NCBI GenBank assembly: GCA_040224245.1
Contig: JBEGIR010000063.1
Span: 24,614-88,613 of the forward strand
Length of the DNA: 64,000 nt
Reading direction: 5' to 3'
Source: Puniceicoccaceae bacterium
GTDB taxonomy: Bacteria > Verrucomicrobiota > Verrucomicrobiia > Opitutales > JAFGAQ01
Shown: positions 9,666 to 18,194 of the stretch, piece by piece
Position numbering within the stretch: position 1 is the stretch's first letter
Layout of the letters: each line of letters begins with the position of its first letter
Program-made: the position numbers and the translations under genes
Notes under the pieces: generated by a model
The model's database searches: none
Told to the model about the DNA's origin: nothing
The model's input: only the letters and a program-made list of their open reading frames with translations

Positions 9666-10238
9666 GGCCTGTACTTCGAGCTGGTTGCTGGAAAATTTGT
9701 CAGCGGGAATGGATGCGGATGACTGCGCCTCAATCCCGTTTCGGTAGGTTTCCATTGCCGTGCGCTGGCTCAGGATCGAAACCCGCGATGCGGCGCTCGC
9801 CGCGACGTTGAGATCGGCCTGGGAGGGGTTCGATACCGAAACCGCAGCCCGTTGGATGGTCTGCAGCACCTTGCGAATGTCCTCCGGCTTGGTGGAATTG
9901 AACTTGGGATTCACCTCAACGCTTCCGTTAATCACGTAGGGACGACCATCCGGGCCGACTTGGTACTCATAGCGAATGGCACCGGCGTGACGGCCCAGCA
10001 GGCGTGCGTGAGCTTCTTCTTCCTTGCGAACGGTTGCATCGCGCAGGCGAAGCTCCTGAAGCATCCGGCGCTGTTCTTCGCTGAGTTCCCGGGAGGATGA
10101 AGTGGGTGCAGAGGCGTCAGGATCGGTCAACCCACTCACGTTTTCCTGCTTGGGCAAAAAAAAGGGAGCGGCTTTTCCTTTGATCATGATTTGCGGGTTC
10201 GAGCGCATTTCATGGAAGCCTGTCAGCGGTTCTGTCAT
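9663..10238 (-). CDS. SprA-like (putative metalloprotease CJM1_0395-type) protein with degraded HExxH
   Basis: The 191-residue product matches the SprA-related family. A disordered N-terminus is followed by LSEEQRRMLQELRLRDATVR, a putative zinc helix, the strand pair YEYQVGPDGRPYVINGSVEV, and KVLQTIQRAAVSVSNPSQAD. In the family the zinc helix reads VRxHExxH; here it reads VRKEEEAH, so the first histidine is replaced by glutamate (codons checked on the minus strand). The fold is probably kept, but zinc proteolysis is doubtful. There is no signal peptide. It stands alone and is convergent with the ATPase gene. Confidence 0.75.
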   Translation of the reverse strand: MTEPLTGFHEMRSNPQIMIKGKAAPFFLPKQENVSGLTDPDASAPTSSSRELSEEQRRMLQELRLRDATVRKEEEAHARLLGRHAGAIRYEYQVGPDGRPYVINGSVEVNPKFNSTKPEDIRKVLQTIQRAAVSVSNPSQADLNVAASAASRVSILSQRTAMETYRNGIEAQSSASIPADKFSSNQLEVQA

Positions 10239-10578
10239 GAGCCATTCTCAATATTCCAAGTCTGGTAATCGGAAAAAATGCTTTAAAGTTAAGGGTGTTT
10301 TAAAGATTTTTACAATTTCGGCCCGCTCAGGTGAATCAATCCTGCAATAGTTGGATGCTTCCGAAGCCGGATGGGGCGAGAGAGGGGATGGTTATCTTCG
10401 GTGCAGAAGGAGTGAATTTACGCAAAACCTGCTTTATTGACAGGAAAGCGTGCCGATCATCAAAATGGACCAGCACGGACAGCCCCAAAGGGATTCTGAT
10501 TTCCCGACCGACGGTTCTTGAAATCGTGCACGGGTGGTGGTAGTCTGAGTTGTTTTCAGATCGATTTGATGTCTTAAC
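10239..10578. other. Intergenic region between divergent genes, no gene recognised
   Basis: These 340 bases separate the SprA-like gene (leftward) from the SirB1-like gene (rightward) and must contain both promoters. The first ~80 bases are AT-rich with runs of A and T. A short rightward frame (10331-10543) shows no family resemblance and no ribosome-binding site. I see no tRNA, terminator or convincing regulatory motif. Confidence 0.5.
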
Positions 10579-11439
10579 ATGTGGGAAGCGAGCAACAGGG
10601 ATTGGTTGGTAAAACTCATGGATGACCCTTCACCGGTCGTTCAGGAGCAGCTTTTCCAGTATTTTTCGGGAAACGAGGCAGAATCGGTGGAATTTCTGCA
10701 GGAATTGGCCAAACACCGACGCGGACTCGTTGCCTATCACGCACGGCAGTTTCTCGAGCGCATGGGCGTCGAGAATACCATTGAGGCTTTTCGATTTTTC
10801 ATTCGCTCCTTCAACTATGAACTGGAGACGGGCAGCTGGTTGCTGGACCGCACAATCCATCCCCGGCTAAACATCGCACAGTCGAGTGAAATGCTCGATG
10901 AAATGGGAGTGCGCGCACTTGATCTGTTTGTCGAGCCTTGTTCGATCAAGGAAAAATGCCGGGTGATCAACCGGGTGATGTTTCATGAGTTCGGGTTTGC
11001 GGGGGATCTTGAAGAATACAAGAAGCCGGAGAGCAGCATGGTGAGCCAGGTTCTGAAAACTCGGAGGGGCATTCCGCTTTCACTTTCGATCATTTACATT
11101 CTGGTGGCAATGCGCTGTGGCGTGGATCTGCGTCCCATCGCGGTGCCCGGCAGGTTCATGGTGGGCTGTTTTTCCGAAGAAAAACCCTTTTTTATCGATG
11201 TTTTTGAGAACGGACGTTTTCTCACGGTTGCGGATGTGTTGATTTTTCTGGAGACTAACCGCATCACCTACAACGAAGGATCACTCTCTCCCGTTCCCGT
11301 CGGGGAAGTGCTGTGTCGCAGCTGCAAGAATCTGCACAATCAGTTCCTTGCGGCAGAGGACAACAAACGCGCCGACCTCTTTGCGGAATTCATTGACGAA
11401 TTCGAAAATGCGTACAAGCGTGCTCAGCGAACTTCGTAA
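10579..11439 (+). CDS. SirB1-like transglutaminase-fold protein
   Basis: A 286-residue protein of the SirB1/UPF0162 type. The N-terminal half is helical (HEAT-like in appearance, with PSPVVQEQLFQYF). The second half has the family signature: INRVMFHEFGFAGD, then VLKTRRGIPLSLSIIYI, then VPGRFMVGC. This is the transglutaminase-like core; enzymatic activity has not been established for most members. The gene ends 9 bases before aroE, and the two probably form an operon with the prepilin peptidase gene. Confidence 0.82.
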   Translation: MWEASNRDWLVKLMDDPSPVVQEQLFQYFSGNEAESVEFLQELAKHRRGLVAYHARQFLERMGVENTIEAFRFFIRSFNYELETGSWLLDRTIHPRLNIAQSSEMLDEMGVRALDLFVEPCSIKEKCRVINRVMFHEFGFAGDLEEYKKPESSMVSQVLKTRRGIPLSLSIIYILVAMRCGVDLRPIAVPGRFMVGCFSEEKPFFIDVFENGRFLTVADVLIFLETNRITYNEGSLSPVPVGEVLCRSCKNLHNQFLAAEDNKRADLFAEFIDEFENAYKRAQRTS

Positions 11440-11448
11440 CCATTTCTC

Positions 11449-12381
11449 ATGCTCCAGATTGACGGACTTCGGTCCTTTAACGTGCCCGGCACCCACCTTG
11501 CGGTTGTGGGTTATCCCATAGCGCACTCGATCAGTCCGATTTTTCAGAATGCTGCGCTGCAAACGATGGCGCGGCAATACGCTGATCTGGCAGACTGGAC
11601 CTATCACAAGATTGAGGCACCAGTGGAAGAACTTCAGCAGGTCATAGAATTGACAACATCCCGTGGCTTTCGGGGACTCAACCTTACCCTGCCCCACAAG
11701 GTTGAAGTGCTGCCATATCTGGATCGCATTGATCCTGTTGCGAAAAAAATGGGCGCGGTCAATACGCTCAGTTTTGATTCCGCTGGGGTGACGGGTTACA
11801 ATACGGACGGTGATGGCATTTCGCGGGCAATTCGCCATGCGCTGGAGATCGGAGTTGAAGGCAGAGCGGTTGTGGTTCTCGGAGCTGGTGGAGCAAGCCG
11901 TGCTGCCTGTGTTCGCTTCCTTGAGGAAGGCTGTAGTGAACTGTGGGTTGGAAATCGGAGCCTACCGCGCCTTGAGTCCATGTTGGATCACTTGCGGCGT
12001 GAGTACCCGGGTCGTGCGATTCACGGTTTCCAATCCGGCTTGGAACTGCCGGAACCCAGTGAGGATGCACTGCTGGTGCAAGCGACTTCCCTCGGGTTAA
12101 AACCGGACGACCCTTTGCCTGCGGATGATCAGCTGTTATCCCGTGTTGCTTACGTGTATGACATGGTCTATGGGAGAAAGCCTACTCCACTGGTGCGTGC
12201 CGCACTTCGCCTCGGCAAACCGGCGAGTGATGGACTGCCCATGTTGCTGTATCAAGGTGCGCGCTCGCTGGAGATCTGGACTGGGTTGCCTGTGCCAGTG
12301 GAAGCGATGGCCAAAGCTGTCGCCCGGCATCATGGGAAGCTTGACAATGTGAGTGTTGCTGAGCGAAAGGCGACACCGTAG
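11449..12381 (+). CDS. aroE: Shikimate dehydrogenase AroE
   Basis: AroE reduces 3-dehydroshikimate to shikimate with NADPH in the chorismate pathway. The 310-residue protein has the substrate-site motif SISP (in AHSISPIFQNAA), the catalytic lysine in NLTLPHKVEV, the following GAVNTL and YNTDGDG, the NADP loop VVLGAGGASRA, and the C-terminal GLPMLLYQGA. It is somewhat longer than the ~272-residue E. coli enzyme because of extensions at both ends. It lies 9 bases after the SirB1-like gene and 32 bases before the prepilin peptidase. Confidence 0.95.
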   Translation: MLQIDGLRSFNVPGTHLAVVGYPIAHSISPIFQNAALQTMARQYADLADWTYHKIEAPVEELQQVIELTTSRGFRGLNLTLPHKVEVLPYLDRIDPVAKKMGAVNTLSFDSAGVTGYNTDGDGISRAIRHALEIGVEGRAVVVLGAGGASRAACVRFLEEGCSELWVGNRSLPRLESMLDHLRREYPGRAIHGFQSGLELPEPSEDALLVQATSLGLKPDDPLPADDQLLSRVAYVYDMVYGRKPTPLVRAALRLGKPASDGLPMLLYQGARSLEIWTGLPVPVEAMAKAVARHHGKLDNVSVAERKATP

Positions 12382-12413
12382 AAACCCTGAATTTGCCATC
12401 CCAAGTGTCTATC

Positions 12414-13367
12414 ATGGAAACCATTGCCATACTCGAAACCACGGCCCCCTGGGTGATGCCAGTTGGGGTCTTTATCCTGGGTGCCTGTATTGGCAGTTTT
12501 CTGAATGTGTGCATTGTGCGCATACCGGCAGGCGAGTCACTCTGGTGGCCTCCGTCGCACGCTGCCGATGGGCGGCGCCTGAGCTGGTGGGAGAATGTGC
12601 CGATCCTTGCCTGGTTTTATTTGCGCGGGCGGGATCGTGTGACGGGCGAACCTTATAGTTTTCGTTATCCGTTTGTTGAGCTGCTGACAGCGGTATTGTT
12701 TGGAGTGTGCTGGTGGATGCACAGTCCGCTTGTTGCGCTGGCAGGCATGATCCTGCTATCCCTCTTGATAGTAGGTTCGTTCATTGACCTGGATCACATG
12801 ATTTTGCCAGATGGAGTGACGATTGTTGGCATGATTGTGGGGGTGTTGCTCTCCTTCTGGATTCCGGAGATGCATTTGCCGAAGGGGCAGAGTCCCTATT
12901 TGAGTGATGGGTTTGCATCTGGCGTGATCTCGATGATTTCGGTTCTGATAGGAGCAGGACTGGTATTCTGGGTGGGGGAACTGGGCGAAGTGGCATTTCG
13001 CAAGCCCGCAATGGGATTGGGTGATGTCAAACTGGTTGGCTGCATCGGTGCTTTTTGTGGATGGCAGGGAGCCGTGTTTTCGCTCTTTGGTGGAGCGGTG
13101 ATTGGCTGTGTGATCCTGTTGCCGTTGTTGCTGCTGATGAGACGCAGTCAGGGCAAGCCTGGGCTTCGACAAAACGAAGATTTGCAAAAGGAAACTGCAG
13201 GCGGAAATTCAGGGGAAACAACGGATGCGACTCTCGCGCAAGGATTAGGCATGGAGGTCCCATTTGGGCCGATGCTTGCTCTGGGTGGAGCAGTGTATTT
13301 TCTCGGCGCGGATGCCTGGGTGGATCCCTATTTTGCGATGTTGGCGGAAATGGTGTTTGGAAGGTAA
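12414..13367 (+). CDS. Prepilin leader peptidase / N-methyltransferase (A24 family)
   Basis: A 317-residue polytopic membrane protein that cleaves type IV prepilin leaders and probably methylates the new N-terminus. The N-terminal domain has GACIGSFLNVCIVRIP and WWENVPILAWFYLRGR. The two catalytic aspartates lie in SFIDLDHMILPD and MGLGDVKL. The four zinc cysteines common in this N-terminal domain are absent. The loop before the last helix is long and hydrophilic. The ATG at 12414 is preferred to an upstream TTG. A matching pilin is encoded at 31886. Confidence 0.92.
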   Translation: METIAILETTAPWVMPVGVFILGACIGSFLNVCIVRIPAGESLWWPPSHAADGRRLSWWENVPILAWFYLRGRDRVTGEPYSFRYPFVELLTAVLFGVCWWMHSPLVALAGMILLSLLIVGSFIDLDHMILPDGVTIVGMIVGVLLSFWIPEMHLPKGQSPYLSDGFASGVISMISVLIGAGLVFWVGELGEVAFRKPAMGLGDVKLVGCIGAFCGWQGAVFSLFGGAVIGCVILLPLLLLMRRSQGKPGLRQNEDLQKETAGGNSGETTDATLAQGLGMEVPFGPMLALGGAVYFLGADAWVDPYFAMLAEMVFGR

Positions 13368-13399
13368 GTTGCCGATTCGGAAGGATCGGACCAGAAAAC

Positions 13400-14422
13400 T
13401 CAGGGTTTTTCTGCAAGAATGATCGCACGTTTGGGAGCCGGGTATCCCTCAAAGGTTTTCTCCAAATCGTTCGGGTCGAGAAAATTCACGAGGGATTCAT
13501 AGGGCATCCAACGCGTACTGCGCTGTTCACGAATACTGGTGATGCTCTGGTGAACGGTGCGCACATTTTTGAATCCGATCTTTTTCATCCATATTTCGAT
13601 GGCCTGTGCGGATGGAATGAACCAGACATTCCGCATTTTGGCATAGCGATCCTGTGGCACGAGCACCGTGTGTTCATTGCCATCGATCACGATGGACTCG
13701 AGCACCAGCTCACCTCCGCTGCGAAGAGCTTCGAACAGCCGTTGCAGGTGATCAAATGGCGAGCGTTGATGGTAGAGCACCCCCATGCTGAAGACCGTAT
13801 CAAACATTTCCAGATTTACGGGCATGGACTCGAAGGGTACGGGGGCGAGTTGCACAGGTTGCGTAACACTTCCGAGGAAGTGACACAGCATTCGGTACTG
13901 CATGATATAGCGCAGGTAGGGATCAACTCCGATCACAAAACGCGCACCGTCTCCGAGCATGCGCAGGGCGTAGTAACCATTACCACAGCCCACATCCAGG
14001 ATGCGTCGATTGTCGAGAGGGGCGATTGCTGCTTTGAGGCGATCCCACTTCTGGTTGCACTGCCATTCGGTGTCGATCAGGACATCGTGGATGCGAAAGG
14101 GACCCTTGCGCCATGGAATCATGCGCATGAGCAGTTCATCGATTTGACGGGTTGTGGATTCGGGTATGGGTGTATGGGAGCGTACCTTGATAACCGCCTG
14201 GTCCAGGTGAACTTCGTCAGGCTCAATCCGGGGCAAATTCTGAAACGTATCGAGCCACAGGGGTAGGTGTCCGTTGCGGGAGACCTCCAGCGCGTTCGGG
14301 ATGTCTTCCCGAAGTTGGTCAGCCCAGTTTTTCCATCGATCCCCCGCCACTCTTTCGTAGAGGGGTTCGAAATCAAACAGGCCGCTTGAAAACTCGATGA
14401 TCTTTTTGACACTCCAGTCCAT
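13400..14422 (-). CDS. cmoB: tRNA U34 carboxymethyltransferase CmoB
   Basis: CmoB transfers a carboxymethyl group from carboxy-SAM to 5-hydroxyuridine at position 34, giving cmo5U in tRNAs that read four-codon boxes. The 340-residue protein (E. coli 323) carries MIPWRKGPF (about 101-109), IDTEWQCNQKWDR (about 116-128), the SAM loop ILDVGCGNGYY and MGVLYHQRSPFDHL. All are characteristic of CmoB rather than a generic methyltransferase. The partner gene cmoA is nearby at 16278 on the same strand, separated by two rightward genes. It is convergent with the prepilin peptidase gene. Confidence 0.93.
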   Translation of the reverse strand: MDWSVKKIIEFSSGLFDFEPLYERVAGDRWKNWADQLREDIPNALEVSRNGHLPLWLDTFQNLPRIEPDEVHLDQAVIKVRSHTPIPESTTRQIDELLMRMIPWRKGPFRIHDVLIDTEWQCNQKWDRLKAAIAPLDNRRILDVGCGNGYYALRMLGDGARFVIGVDPYLRYIMQYRMLCHFLGSVTQPVQLAPVPFESMPVNLEMFDTVFSMGVLYHQRSPFDHLQRLFEALRSGGELVLESIVIDGNEHTVLVPQDRYAKMRNVWFIPSAQAIEIWMKKIGFKNVRTVHQSITSIREQRSTRWMPYESLVNFLDPNDLEKTFEGYPAPKRAIILAEKP

Positions 14423-14539
14423 TTATAGTGTCGGCTTGGGATATAAGTGTGGATTCTGAATTCATTGCATAACCATAAGATCATTGAAAACAACACATTA
14501 ATCCCTAGCCTTCACCCTTCTGTTACTTGCAGCCACCTC

Positions 14540-15007
14540 ATGAGAAGCATTGAACTGATCAGCATTGTTGAATCCAGCCTTAGTGATGTTTGGACGGCCT
14601 GGACGACGGAAGAAGGCCTGAATGGATTTTTTGCGGAGAAAAATCGGGTGGAATTGGCAATTGGAGGTGCGTATGAGCTGGAAGTTCATTCCTGGTCGCC
14701 AGAATTGATTCGTTCCCGTCCGACGGGAGTTCTTGCATATGTGCCGGAGCGCATGCTCGCATTCGAGTGGAACCAATTTCCTCAAGGACTGTCACTCGAC
14801 GGGGGAAGCACCTGGGTGGTTGTGGAGTTCAAGGAAATGGATGATGAACTCTGCGAAGTGTCGCTGACCCACCTTGGTTGGAACGAAGGTGCAGATTGGG
14901 AGACCTGTTATCAGTATTTTCTTTCCTTCTGGCCCAAGGTATTACAGCGCTTTGAGCGCTACATGTGTGTTGGGGAGATTGATTGGAGCACGATTTCCCG
15001 CTCCTGA
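14540..15007 (+). CDS. SRPBCC/AHSA1-like domain protein
   Basis: A 155-residue single-domain protein with an AHSA1-type START-like fold. Signs are the first strand IELISIVESS, the helix VWTAWTTEEGLNGFF, GGAYELEV, the strand ERMLAFEWN, and a long C-terminal helix YQYFLSFWPKVLQRFERYM. Such proteins bind hydrophobic ligands or act as co-chaperones; no specific role can be read here. The frame extends 31 codons upstream, but the ATG at 14540 gives the normal domain boundary. It is divergent from cmoB across 117 bases. Confidence 0.75.
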   Translation: MRSIELISIVESSLSDVWTAWTTEEGLNGFFAEKNRVELAIGGAYELEVHSWSPELIRSRPTGVLAYVPERMLAFEWNQFPQGLSLDGGSTWVVVEFKEMDDELCEVSLTHLGWNEGADWETCYQYFLSFWPKVLQRFERYMCVGEIDWSTISRS

Positions 15008-15260
15008 AGTGTCGGGTTCGTGAGGCAGGAGAGCGGTGCTTGAATGCTGTTCCGGTCAGTAAACGAATCCGTGATGATCGGCTGAAAACGTGTCGTCAAA
15101 ATGGCTTCAAGTCGAAGCAAAGGAGAACATCCACGTGACCCACAGAAGATAGTCAACCGCGGGATTTGCACACGGAGTTTCCGAGTCTGCCTTAAGACGC
15201 TTTTTCCCTTGCCATTTCCGGTGCATCCTATCGAATCAGCCTTTTTAGGATTTTGCCACG

Positions 15261-16244
15261 ATGAAGATACTTGTTACCGGAGGAACAGGATTTACTGGAA
15301 AAGCCCTGGTCAAACGATTGCTTGATGACGGCCACGATGTTGTCGCAATGGACTACAAAGAGGGTTTAAAAACGGATGAAATCCGCAAGTGGGGTGCCAA
15401 GGTCATCATCGGGAGTGTCGTGGATCGAGAAGTGGTTGATCAGGCATTGCAGGGAGTGGAATTTGTGATGCACCTTGCGGCTGCATTTCGGGAACTCAAT
15501 GTGCCTCAGTCCTATTATCGTGATGTCAATGTGGGAGGAACTGAGGTGATGCTCGAGGCGTCCTTGCGCCACGGCGTTCGAAAGTTTGTGTACTGCAGTA
15601 CCTGTGGGGTGCATGGGAATATTGCAAACCCACCGGGAGGGGAAGATGCGCCGATCCAACCTGCCGATTATTACCAGCAGACCAAATACGAAGCCGAGCC
15701 GTTGGTGCATGCGTATCAGGAGAAGGGTCTGAAGACCGTGATTTTGCGTCCTGCTGCGATTTATGGTCCGGGCGATCCTGAACGCTTCTTCATGATTTTC
15801 AAGCGAGTTGCAAAGGGCAGTTTTCCGATGTTCGGGAAGGGCAAGACCTTGTATCACCCGCTCTACATCGACAATCTTGTTGATGCGTTTGTCAATTGTC
15901 TGGGAGATGGTATCGGTGAGGGTGGAACCTATCTGATCGCGGATGAAGAATACATTGAGATCCGTGACCTGGTTAAGCGAGTGGGAAGATCGATGGGAGT
16001 TGACATGAAGATTCGTTACTACCCGATCCTTCCGTTGATGTTGGCGGGATATTTTTTCGAGTTTGTCTGCCGTCCCTTTAAGGTGACCCCACCGATTTTC
16101 CCACGGCGGGTCGACTGGTACCGGCAGAACCGGGCGTTTGACATCTCGAGTGCAAAGCGGGAGCTGGGTTATGACCCCAAGGTGGGTTTGGATGAAGGAC
16201 TCAGGCGAACGGCCGAATGGTATAAGGCGGAGAATTACCTTTGA
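15261..16244 (+). CDS. NAD-dependent epimerase/dehydratase (extended SDR)
   Basis: A 327-residue extended SDR. It opens with MKILVTGGTGFTGKALV (cofactor loop GGTGFTG). It has HLAA in the fourth strand region, the catalytic YYQQTKYEAE (Tyr-x3-Lys) and the substrate-domain run LRPAAIYGPGD. The pattern resembles sugar-nucleotide epimerases and 3-beta-hydroxysteroid-dehydrogenase-like enzymes. A hydrophobic segment late in the protein (ILPLMLAGYFFEFVC) hints at membrane association, as in the steroid-dehydrogenase-like branch. The substrate is unknown. It is convergent with cmoA. Confidence 0.85.
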   Translation: MKILVTGGTGFTGKALVKRLLDDGHDVVAMDYKEGLKTDEIRKWGAKVIIGSVVDREVVDQALQGVEFVMHLAAAFRELNVPQSYYRDVNVGGTEVMLEASLRHGVRKFVYCSTCGVHGNIANPPGGEDAPIQPADYYQQTKYEAEPLVHAYQEKGLKTVILRPAAIYGPGDPERFFMIFKRVAKGSFPMFGKGKTLYHPLYIDNLVDAFVNCLGDGIGEGGTYLIADEEYIEIRDLVKRVGRSMGVDMKIRYYPILPLMLAGYFFEFVCRPFKVTPPIFPRRVDWYRQNRAFDISSAKRELGYDPKVGLDEGLRRTAEWYKAENYL

Positions 16245-16277
16245 GGAACACTGCGGTGGTAGAATCCACTTTTGCCC

Positions 16278-17003
16278 TCAGGCTTTGACGGCAATCAGTG
16301 AAGTAAAGTTGAAGCATTGAAACCACGTGCAGATGCGGTCAAATCCGGCTTGATGCAAGCGTTCTTTGTGGGTAGGCAGGGATTCCGTGATCAAGGTATT
16401 TTCGAGGGCAGTTCGTTTTTGGCTGATTTCAAGATCACTGTAACCGTTTCTTCTTTTGAAGTCGTGGTGTAACTGGTAGAGCAGAGCCTCTTCTTCGACG
16501 TCGTCAAAGTGAATTTTCTCAGAAAGGATCAAGGCTCCTCCGGGATTCAGCCCCTGATGGATTTTTTGAAGCAGGCACAGGCGATCTGCCAGGGGAATGA
16601 ATTGCAACGTGAAGTTGAGGATCACGACGGAAGCGTTTTGGATGGGTGTTTCGCGCAGGTCCTGTTGGTGAAGCAGGATGGGGTTTGAAGGAGGGTTTGT
16701 CTGGATTTCCTTCTCGCAACGCTCAAGCATCGGGGCTGAGGTATCAATCGCGTGAACTTCGTAGGGAACATCGCTGCGCGCATTGGCAGCAATGAGACTG
16801 CCTGCCCCCAGTGAACAGCCCAGATCATAGATGCGGCTCTGCGGTTGAACCATGCGCGAGGCAATCACTCCGATCATGGCCAGTGTTGTCCGGTAGCCCG
16901 GAACGGAACGTGATATCATGTCTTGAAAAACGCGAGCGACTGAATCGTCAAAAGTGAAATTTTCGACCCAGTCGATGGGTTTGGCATAGATATCGTCGCG
17001 CAT
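16278..17003 (-). CDS. cmoA: Carboxy-SAM synthase CmoA
   Basis: CmoA converts S-adenosylmethionine and prephenate into carboxy-SAM, the donor used by CmoB. The 241-residue protein (E. coli 247) has FTFDDSVARVFQDMISRSVPGY, the family N-terminal signature, then IYDLGCSLGAGS, NFTLQFIP and ILSEKI. Its start lies 54 bases downstream of the inositol-monophosphatase-like gene on the same strand, so it may be expressed from that promoter. Together with cmoB at 13400 it gives a complete carboxymethylation step; the hydroxylation enzyme is not in the window. Confidence 0.93.
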   Translation of the reverse strand: MRDDIYAKPIDWVENFTFDDSVARVFQDMISRSVPGYRTTLAMIGVIASRMVQPQSRIYDLGCSLGAGSLIAANARSDVPYEVHAIDTSAPMLERCEKEIQTNPPSNPILLHQQDLRETPIQNASVVILNFTLQFIPLADRLCLLQKIHQGLNPGGALILSEKIHFDDVEEEALLYQLHHDFKRRNGYSDLEISQKRTALENTLITESLPTHKERLHQAGFDRICTWFQCFNFTSLIAVKA

Positions 17004-17057
17004 GACAGTGATGGGATGTTGGATGAACAGGTGGGCCAGTTTGCTGCTACAGCAGTA

Positions 17058-17825
17058 TCAGGACTGGGCAGCGATCAGATCCGCATGCGCTGCCATCCAG
17101 ACATTAAAGTGCAGGGGTTGGTCCGGCCAGGCGTCGAGTTTCACGCTTGCTCCCACGGATTTGGCAAACGCGAGTCCGGCTGCGATGTCCCAAAGCTTGA
17201 TGCCTGTTTCGTAATAAACATCAAAATATCCGGTTGCGACATAGGTCATGGCAAGAGCTGCGGTTCCGATCATGCGCACTTTTTTGTAGCGCAGCAGGAT
17301 TTGAATATAGCTGTCCATCGAATCCATATCCCGCTTCATAGAGTGGGGGAATCCGGTTGTGAGACATGCCTTGTCGAGTGAGGTTTCCCAGTTGGGTGTG
17401 TGAGGTGTTCCGTTGATAGCGAAGGGAAGTCCCTCTCCGCCCGTGAAAATCTCGTCTCGATTGAAATCATAGACCACTCCAAGCACAGCTTCGCTACCTC
17501 GCATCAGCCCGATACTCACGCAGCATTGCGGGTAGGCCCTCAGGTAGTTGTAAGTGCCATCAAGCGGGTCGACGACCCAGTAGTATTGCTCAGAATCCCA
17601 GAGGGTGCTGTCACCTCCCTGCTCCTCTCCAATGATCGGGAAAGGACTCGCACTGCCCAGATAATCGCGAATTTTGCGTTCAGACTCCAGGTCAGCCTGA
17701 AGTTTCACATCGTGAGCCTCCTCGACGTGAATGGATCGGTAGCCTTTGGCAACCTGCTTCAGGGGTTCAGCGGCGACTTTTGCTGCCTGGATGGCAATTT
17801 CGAGATTCGTTCGAGTATCGTGCAT
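17058..17825 (-). CDS. Inositol monophosphatase family protein
   Basis: A 255-residue metal-dependent phosphatase. The metal-binding motifs of the family are present: IGEEQGGD (glutamate site), WVVDPLDGTYNYLRAYP (DPxDGTxNF-like) and LWDIAAGLAFAKSVGA near the C-terminus. Possible substrates in this family include inositol phosphates, 3'-phosphoadenosine 5'-phosphate and sugar phosphates; the sequence does not decide. Several in-frame ATGs lie upstream (to 17861); the one at 17825 fits family N-termini. It precedes cmoA by 54 bases. Confidence 0.87.
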   Translation of the reverse strand: MHDTRTNLEIAIQAAKVAAEPLKQVAKGYRSIHVEEAHDVKLQADLESERKIRDYLGSASPFPIIGEEQGGDSTLWDSEQYYWVVDPLDGTYNYLRAYPQCCVSIGLMRGSEAVLGVVYDFNRDEIFTGGEGLPFAINGTPHTPNWETSLDKACLTTGFPHSMKRDMDSMDSYIQILLRYKKVRMIGTAALAMTYVATGYFDVYYETGIKLWDIAAGLAFAKSVGASVKLDAWPDQPLHFNVWMAAHADLIAAQS

Positions 17826-17968
17826 TTTCCACATCATTTGAAACAAGGATTGAAGGCTCAATCCCTAAAATCAATGAGATTCCCAGTTCATAAGGTTCAT
17901 GAGAAAAATCTGAAATATTTGGAATAAAAAAACTCGTAAACTCGAATTCTTTTTATTAATCGTAGGAA

Positions 17969-18078
17969 AATAATCTAAAACGTTCGAAACACTTGAGCGT
18001 TCCTTTGAATTTCAGTCAAGCGGTTGACGAATCGATAAGGAGCAACTGGCGGGCAGTTACCAGTTGCTCCTTTTTTTT
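17969..18078 (+). ncRNA. Candidate small RNA ending at an orphan forward terminator
   Basis: A strong rightward intrinsic terminator (18037-18078) lies in a 369-base gap flanked by two leftward genes, so no rightward gene is available for it to serve. A -10-like AATAAT at 17969-17974 would give a transcript of about 100 bases ending in that hairpin. The -35 region (TTCTTT) is poor. This is inference from the orphan terminator; no known RNA family was recognised. Confidence 0.3.
18037..18078 (+). terminator. Strong rho-independent terminator (forward), no upstream forward gene
   Basis: Two 13-base arms (18037-18049, AAGGAGCAACTGG, and 18060-18072) pair perfectly across a 10-base loop and run into eight T residues (18071-18078). 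On the other strand there is no U-tract, so it terminates rightward transcription. The flanking protein genes are both leftward. Confidence 0.85.
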
Positions 18079-18081
18079 GCG

Positions 18082-18108
18082 AAAAAAAAGCAACCCTAGG
18101 GTTGCTTT
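18082..18108 (-). terminator. Rho-independent terminator of the cyclophilin gene
   Basis: A perfect 20-base palindrome (18089-18108, centred on CCTAGG) is followed, reading leftward, by a run of U residues (A run 18082-18089 on the plus strand). It lies about 90 bases past the stop codon of the leftward cyclophilin gene and sits next to the forward terminator at 18037. A real hairpin would open a few central pairs for a loop. Confidence 0.75.
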
Positions 18109-18194
18109 GGCGAGAGGGTGAAACTCTCTGAAAACTGCGCAGTGGATCGATATCGGGTTACGGGGTATCTTCTGTTGGATCAGAATCCTCGGAA

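Noticed and set aside
10331..10543. Rightward 70-residue gene
   Set aside because: No recognisable features; lies in the divergent promoter region of two real genes.
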